A stretch of DNA of 64,000 nucleotides from Cyprinodon diabolis (taxonomy: Eukaryota > Chordata > Actinopteri > Cyprinodontiformes > Cyprinodontidae). The notes beneath the pieces are model-generated. The model searched no databases and was not told the DNA's origin. It saw nothing but the letters and a program-made list of their open reading frames with translations. Location of the stretch: positions 110,462-174,461 of the forward strand of contig JARPUW010000284.1 of the NCBI GenBank assembly GCA_030533445.1, read 5' to 3'. Shown here piece after piece: positions 59,691-64,000 of this stretch (the first letter of the stretch is position 1; each line of letters opens with the position of its first letter). A program made the translations under genes and the position numbers.

Positions 59691-59908
59691 GGCGGGCTTC
59701 GCCCGCCTGCTAGGAGCCATCTCAGTGAAGAAAAAAATCACCAATGGCGGGCTCTGCCCGCCTTCTAAGAGCCATTGCAGTGATGAAATCACCTGCTAAG
59801 AGCCATTGCAGTGATGTAATCACCTTTGGCGGGCTCCGCCCGCCTGTTACCATTGGCGGGCTCCGCCCGCCTTCTAAGAGCCATTGCAGTGATGAAATCA
59901 CCAATGGC
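59691..59908. repeat. GC-hairpin array, unit 19 (4 hairpins, one deleted)
   Basis: 218 bp. A 20-bp deletion at about 59,793 joins AAATCACC directly to TGCTAAGAG and removes the third type-1 hairpin completely. Confidence 0.93.
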
Positions 59909-61190
59909 AATGAGCAATATGCCAGAATGTATGAGTGTGTATAAGGAAGAGGCTTTTATTCTGTAGAGTCCTTGTAGTCTTATTTTGAAAGTCTATCATG
60001 AATGTGCATCAAAAGATGGGTCACGCCCAGCAGTGATATAGAATCCATTTCCAAATGTTAAATCACTGGTTTTCCATGTTATTAGGTGAATAGTTGCTGT
60101 ATTACAGAGTAAATGGGAGACTTTTATTGTGAAATTTGCTCTGGGGTGTGTTTTGAAAAGGTCACTAGAGTCTAATAAAAACAACCTGGAAGAGTTTGGG
60201 TCATAATGTTGAGCCATTTGCATCAATTAATGCATTACTATAATCTAGAGGCTTTTATTTTGTAGGGTCCCTGGAGTCTTATTTTGAAAGTCCAACAGAG
60301 TTGTGTTTATAGAAAATGTTCAGACCCGTCAATGATAGTTGATTACTTTCCAATCGTTAAATCACTCTTTTTCCATGTTATTAGGGCAGTAGATGAAGCG
60401 GAAATGGGAGGCTTTTATTTTGAAATTTGCTATAGGGTGTGTTTTAAACAGTCTCCTAGAGTCTATTCTCTAAAACGGGGTTGAGTTTGGGTCATAATGT
60501 TGAGCCATATAGAGCAATAAATATATGTAAAAAATATAGAGGCTTTTATTTTGTAGGGTCCCTGGAGTCTTATTTTGAAAGTCTATCAGTGCTGAGTGGC
60601 AAGGGAAGTGTCATGTACAGCAGTCATATAGTATCCATTTCCCAATGTTAAATCAGTCCTTTCACCCTCCATTAGATTAATATGTGCTGTTTAAAACAGC
60701 AGAGGTAAAATCTGTTTGAAGCTTGGTAACCTTGACAACGCTTAACGAGCCTCTCACTGACACAGACAACAGCTGCACTCACTATTGGTTTCTTCTTCCC
60801 AGGCTTTTTTGTATGGGAAGAACGGCACCGAACAAACGACTACTGATCAAAAACCGTATGAGTTATTCAAAAAACATTTTCACCATGAGCATCAGCAATC
60901 CTTCGACTCCAACTATACCAACTTTGGTGTATGTGTGTCATTCAGAAAAATATTTATGACGAGTTGAAAACACATAGTCTGATTCGTTTTTCTCCCATCT
61001 TCAGCTCAAAAAGAATGGAGAAAGGCTGAAACTCTCATCCACTTTAGGTTGGTCTGGAGGGTTTTTAAGGCAAAGTATTAATCCTACCGTAATTCCGAAG
61101 ACATTGTGTGAGTCCAGAGGTTTCAGTCTACAAACTGACCAAAAATGGTGACTGTAGCTCCAAATATGTGGCCGTGAGGGCGAGAATAAG

Positions 61191-64000
61191 ATGTTTGATC
61201 TTAAAAAATGGCCGCCTCACACTAAGATTTCAGCAGCTGCACTCTAGCAGGCTGCTGCAGAAGCTAACTGTCAGCTAGCTTCCAGGTGCTTACCCTCCGA
61301 ACAAACGACTGCTGAGCAAAAACCGTAAAAGATATCTGAAAAATTCTTTCAGTGAAAGCAACATCTATCCTTTGTCTCAGACTGGGGTAACCTTCATGTC
61401 TGTAGGTCTTTCACAACCCAAAACGAAGCACAAACAAAATGGTTGGCCCACCTGCTCCTCCCTTTGTTTGAACTGCAGGACCTCACTCTCACTCACCTTT
61501 TAGCTGCTAAAGCACCCCTCCGAACAAACGACTGCTGAGTAAAAACCGTAAAAGGTATCTGAAAAATTCTTTTTATCTAAGCGACAGCTATATCTTGTCT
61601 TCAATTGGAGTAACTTTCATGGCTGTAGGTCATCTACAAACTGAATGGGAAGAGAAAGAAAAAGAAAAAACGTTTCATCACACCTAAGCTTCTAATTGAG
61701 CTAGCTGCAGCAGGTCACTGTCACTCAGCTTTCAGGTGCTTAAAATGTCCTCCGAACAAACGACTGCTGAGCAAAAACCGTATGAGTTATTCAAAAAATT
61801 TTTTCACCGTGAGCGTCAGTCATCCTTCGACTCCAACTATGCCAACTTTGGTGTATGTGTGTCATTCAGAAAAATATTTATGACGAGTTTAAAACACATA
61901 GTCGGATTCGTTTTTCTCCCCTCTTCTGCTCCAAAACCAATGAAAAACGGCTCTGATTTTCATCGACTTTAGGTCGGTCTGGAGGGTTTTTAAGGAAAAG
62001 TATTAATCCTACCGTAATTCCGAAGATATTGTGTGGGTCCAGAGATTTCAGTCTACAAACTGACCAAAAATGGTGACTCTAGCTATAAATATGTGGCCGT
62101 GAGGGCGAGTTTAAAATGTTTTTTTGTGTTTAAAAAACGCCTGCCTCACACTCTAGCTTTTCAGTTGCTCCACTCTAGCAGGCTGGATTTTGCTAAAACT
62201 TTGTGGCGCTTGAGGTCTGATTATACAAAAACCGTAGCAGTTATCAACATACCGTCTTCAGTTTTAAATAGACGAAGGATTTATCTACAAACTGAGCTTC
62301 AAACTGTTTTTCTAGGTGAATGTATGCCGACACAGTGAAGTGCTGTTTTTTATGCTTTTTTTTTCCTCTCCCCATTCATTTCCTATGGGATTTTTTTGCG
62401 ACGTTTTCGCTAATAATTCGCAAACCTTCGGACTAATGAGAAAGTTTTATACAAGCACACATCACCCCATTGGTCCCGACGCGTGTGCCAACTTTGGGCC
62501 CGATCCGCCAAACCGTGCGGGACTAGTTACGCGCCGAAGTTTTGGGTATACGGGAGAATTATAATAATAACTAGAAAATTTCTAAAGAAATTTTGAGGGG
62601 GGCCACCTACTGCCCGTCTGGGGAACCGGGCCAATACGGCCCTGGCAAGTGACGTCGGGGCTCCCCAGACCAACTGCTTACGCCTTTGAGGGCTGCTGAG
62701 GGAAGGAAAGAGGGCAAGTTCATGGGCAAAGAGAGCTGTGTGCCACTTGTGCTGAAATCTGGGAAATAGACGTGCACAGCGTATGATGCACAAGGGTAAT
62801 ATGGGTTGTCCATATTGAAACACAGTGGGTAAAGCCCAGTTGGCGGGCTTCGCCCGCCTGCTAGGAGCCATCTCAGTGAAGAAAAAAATCACCAATGGCG
62901 GGCTCTGCCCGCCTTCTAAGAGCCATTGCAGTGATGAAATCACCAATGGCGGGCTCCGCCCGCCTGCTAAGAGCCATTGCAGTGATGTAATCACCTTTGG
63001 CGGGCTCCGCCCGCCTGTTACCATTGGCGGGCTCCGCCCGCCTTCTAAGAGCCATTGCAGTGATGAAATCACCAATGGCAATGAGCAATATGCCAGAATG
63101 TATGAGTGTGTATAAGGAAGAGGCTTTTATTCTGTAGAGTCCTTGTAGTCTTATTTTGAAAGTCTATCATGAATGTGCATCAAAAGATGGGTCACGCCCA
63201 GCAGTGATATAGAATCCATTTCCAAATGTTAAATCACTGGTTTTCCATGTTATTAGGTGAATAGTTGCTGTATTACAGAGTAAATGGGAGACTTTTATTG
63301 TGAAATTTGCTCTGGGGTGTGTTTTGAAAAGGTCACTAGAGTCTAATAAAAACAACCTGGAAGAGTTTGGGTCATAATGTTGAGCCATTTGCATCAATTA
63401 ATGCATTACTATAATCTAGAGGCTTTTATTTTGTAGGGTCCCTGGAGTCTTATTTTGAAAGTCCAACAGAGTTGTGTTTATAGAAAATGTTCAGACCCGT
63501 CAATGATAGTTGATTACTTTCCAATCATTAAATCACTCTTTTTCCATGTTATTAGGGCAGTAGATGAAGCGGAAATGGGAGGCTTTTATTTTGAAATTTG
63601 CTATAGGGTGTGTTTTAAACAGTCTCCTAGAGTCTATTCTCTAAAACGGGGTTGAGTTTGGGTCATAATGTTGAGCCATATAGAGCAATAAATATATGTA
63701 AAAAATATAGAGGCTTTTATTTTGTAGGGTCCCTGGAGTCTTATTTTGAAAGTCTATCAGTGCTGAGTGGCAAGGGAAGTGTCATGGACAGCAGTCATAT
63801 AGTATCCATTTCCCAATGTTAAATCAGTCCTTTCACCCTCCATTAGATTAATATGTGCTGTTTAAAACAGCAGAGGTAAAATCTGTTTGAAGCTTGGTAA
63901 CCTTGACAACGCTTAACGAGCCTCTCACTGACACAGACAACAGCTGCACTCACTATTCGTTTCTTCTTCCCAGGCTTTTTTGTATAGGAAGAACGGCACC
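61191..64000. repeat. Macrosatellite unit 20 (partial, 2810 bp)
   Basis: Cut by the window edge inside D2. The 5' half matches units 18-19, the core is consensus-like (CACAGCGTATG), then ATATAGAGCAATAAA is shared with units 17-19 while TCATGGACAGC is not. No 66-bp module, five GC hairpins. Confidence 0.95.
62842..63079. repeat. GC-hairpin array, unit 20 (5 hairpins)
   Basis: Standard 238-bp array. Confidence 0.93.

Larger units (their letters stand above)
57974..61190. repeat. Macrosatellite unit 19 (3217 bp)
   Basis: Near-copy of unit 18 with one 66-bp module instead of two and a 20-bp deletion at about 59,793 that removes one GC hairpin. Confidence 0.95.
1..64000. repeat. Macrosatellite array, ~3.2-kb unit, 20 copies head-to-tail
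   Basis: The same string of landmarks recurs in the same order and orientation through the full window: ATGTTTGATCT start, CCGAACAAACGACTG modules, TATAAATA, (TAA)n, AAAATTTCT palindrome, GGCGGGC hairpins, three AGAGGCTTTTATT repeats. Nineteen complete units total 61,190 bp, a mean near 3,220 bp. Neither end of the array is inside the window, so its true size is unknown. Unit-to-unit differences are scattered substitutions plus copy-number changes of a 66-bp and a 51-bp subrepeat. This is seen directly; the phase chosen for unit starts is arbitrary. Confidence 0.98.

Noticed and set aside
1..64000. rDNA, tRNA or snRNA tandem repeat
   Set aside because: No rRNA core sequences, no tRNA A/B boxes with a cloverleaf, and no U1, U2 or U6 landmark seen in the unit.
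1..64000. Tandem transposon or LTR element array
   Set aside because: No reverse transcriptase, transposase or integrase frame, no terminal inverted repeats at unit ends, and no target-site duplications. The internal repeats could still derive from an old non-autonomous element, which I cannot test here.

Overview
The whole window is one uninterrupted tandem array (macrosatellite). A unit of about 3.2 kb is repeated head-to-tail, 19 complete copies plus one cut by the right edge. All copies lie in the same orientation, and the window starts and ends inside the array. Phased on the recurring string ATGTTTGATCT, unit starts are 1, 3170, 6344, 9785, 13163, 16466, 19561, 22866, 26010, 29311, 32480, 35649, 38816, 42103, 45221, 48390, 51499, 54668, 57974 and 61191. 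Lengths run from 3095 to 3441 bp, and the commonest is 3169 bp. I find no credible protein-coding gene, rRNA, tRNA or transposase.

The organism is a eukaryote: long satellite array, AT-rich DNA with simple repeats, no operons. A vertebrate, perhaps a teleost fish, is my best guess from the general look of the sequence; nothing in the window proves it.

Unit layout (offsets from unit start). Offsets 1-500 hold two copies (R1, R2) of an old module marked by CCGAACAAACGACTG. Offsets 500-1000 hold a third copy (R3) plus a spacer with a TATAAATA string; this segment (D1) is repeated at the unit end as D2 (R4 plus spacer, running into the next unit). Offsets 1000-1370 are a T-rich and then mixed stretch. 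At about 1370 there is a (TAA)n tract with 0-4 insertions of a 66-bp hairpin module carrying AATAAA. Next come a 20-bp palindrome, a 55-bp nested inverted repeat and an array of 2-7 perfect GC hairpins on a 51-bp period. Offsets 1925-2700 hold three AT-rich direct repeats (T1-T3) of about 295, 291 and 183 bp. An octamer ATTTGCAT lies in T1, and AATAAA lies in T1 and T2.

Length differences between units come almost entirely from the 66-bp module and the 51-bp hairpin arrays. Shared rare variants show that units were copied in multi-unit blocks: units 6-7 with 13-14, 8-9 with 16-17, 3-4 with 15-16, and a very recent series 17-18-19-20. The best candidate for something functional is the structure-rich core at offsets about 1370-1890. 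In its GC hairpins, sequence differences fall mostly in the loops or keep pairing. One module arm also has two mutually exclusive pairing partners.
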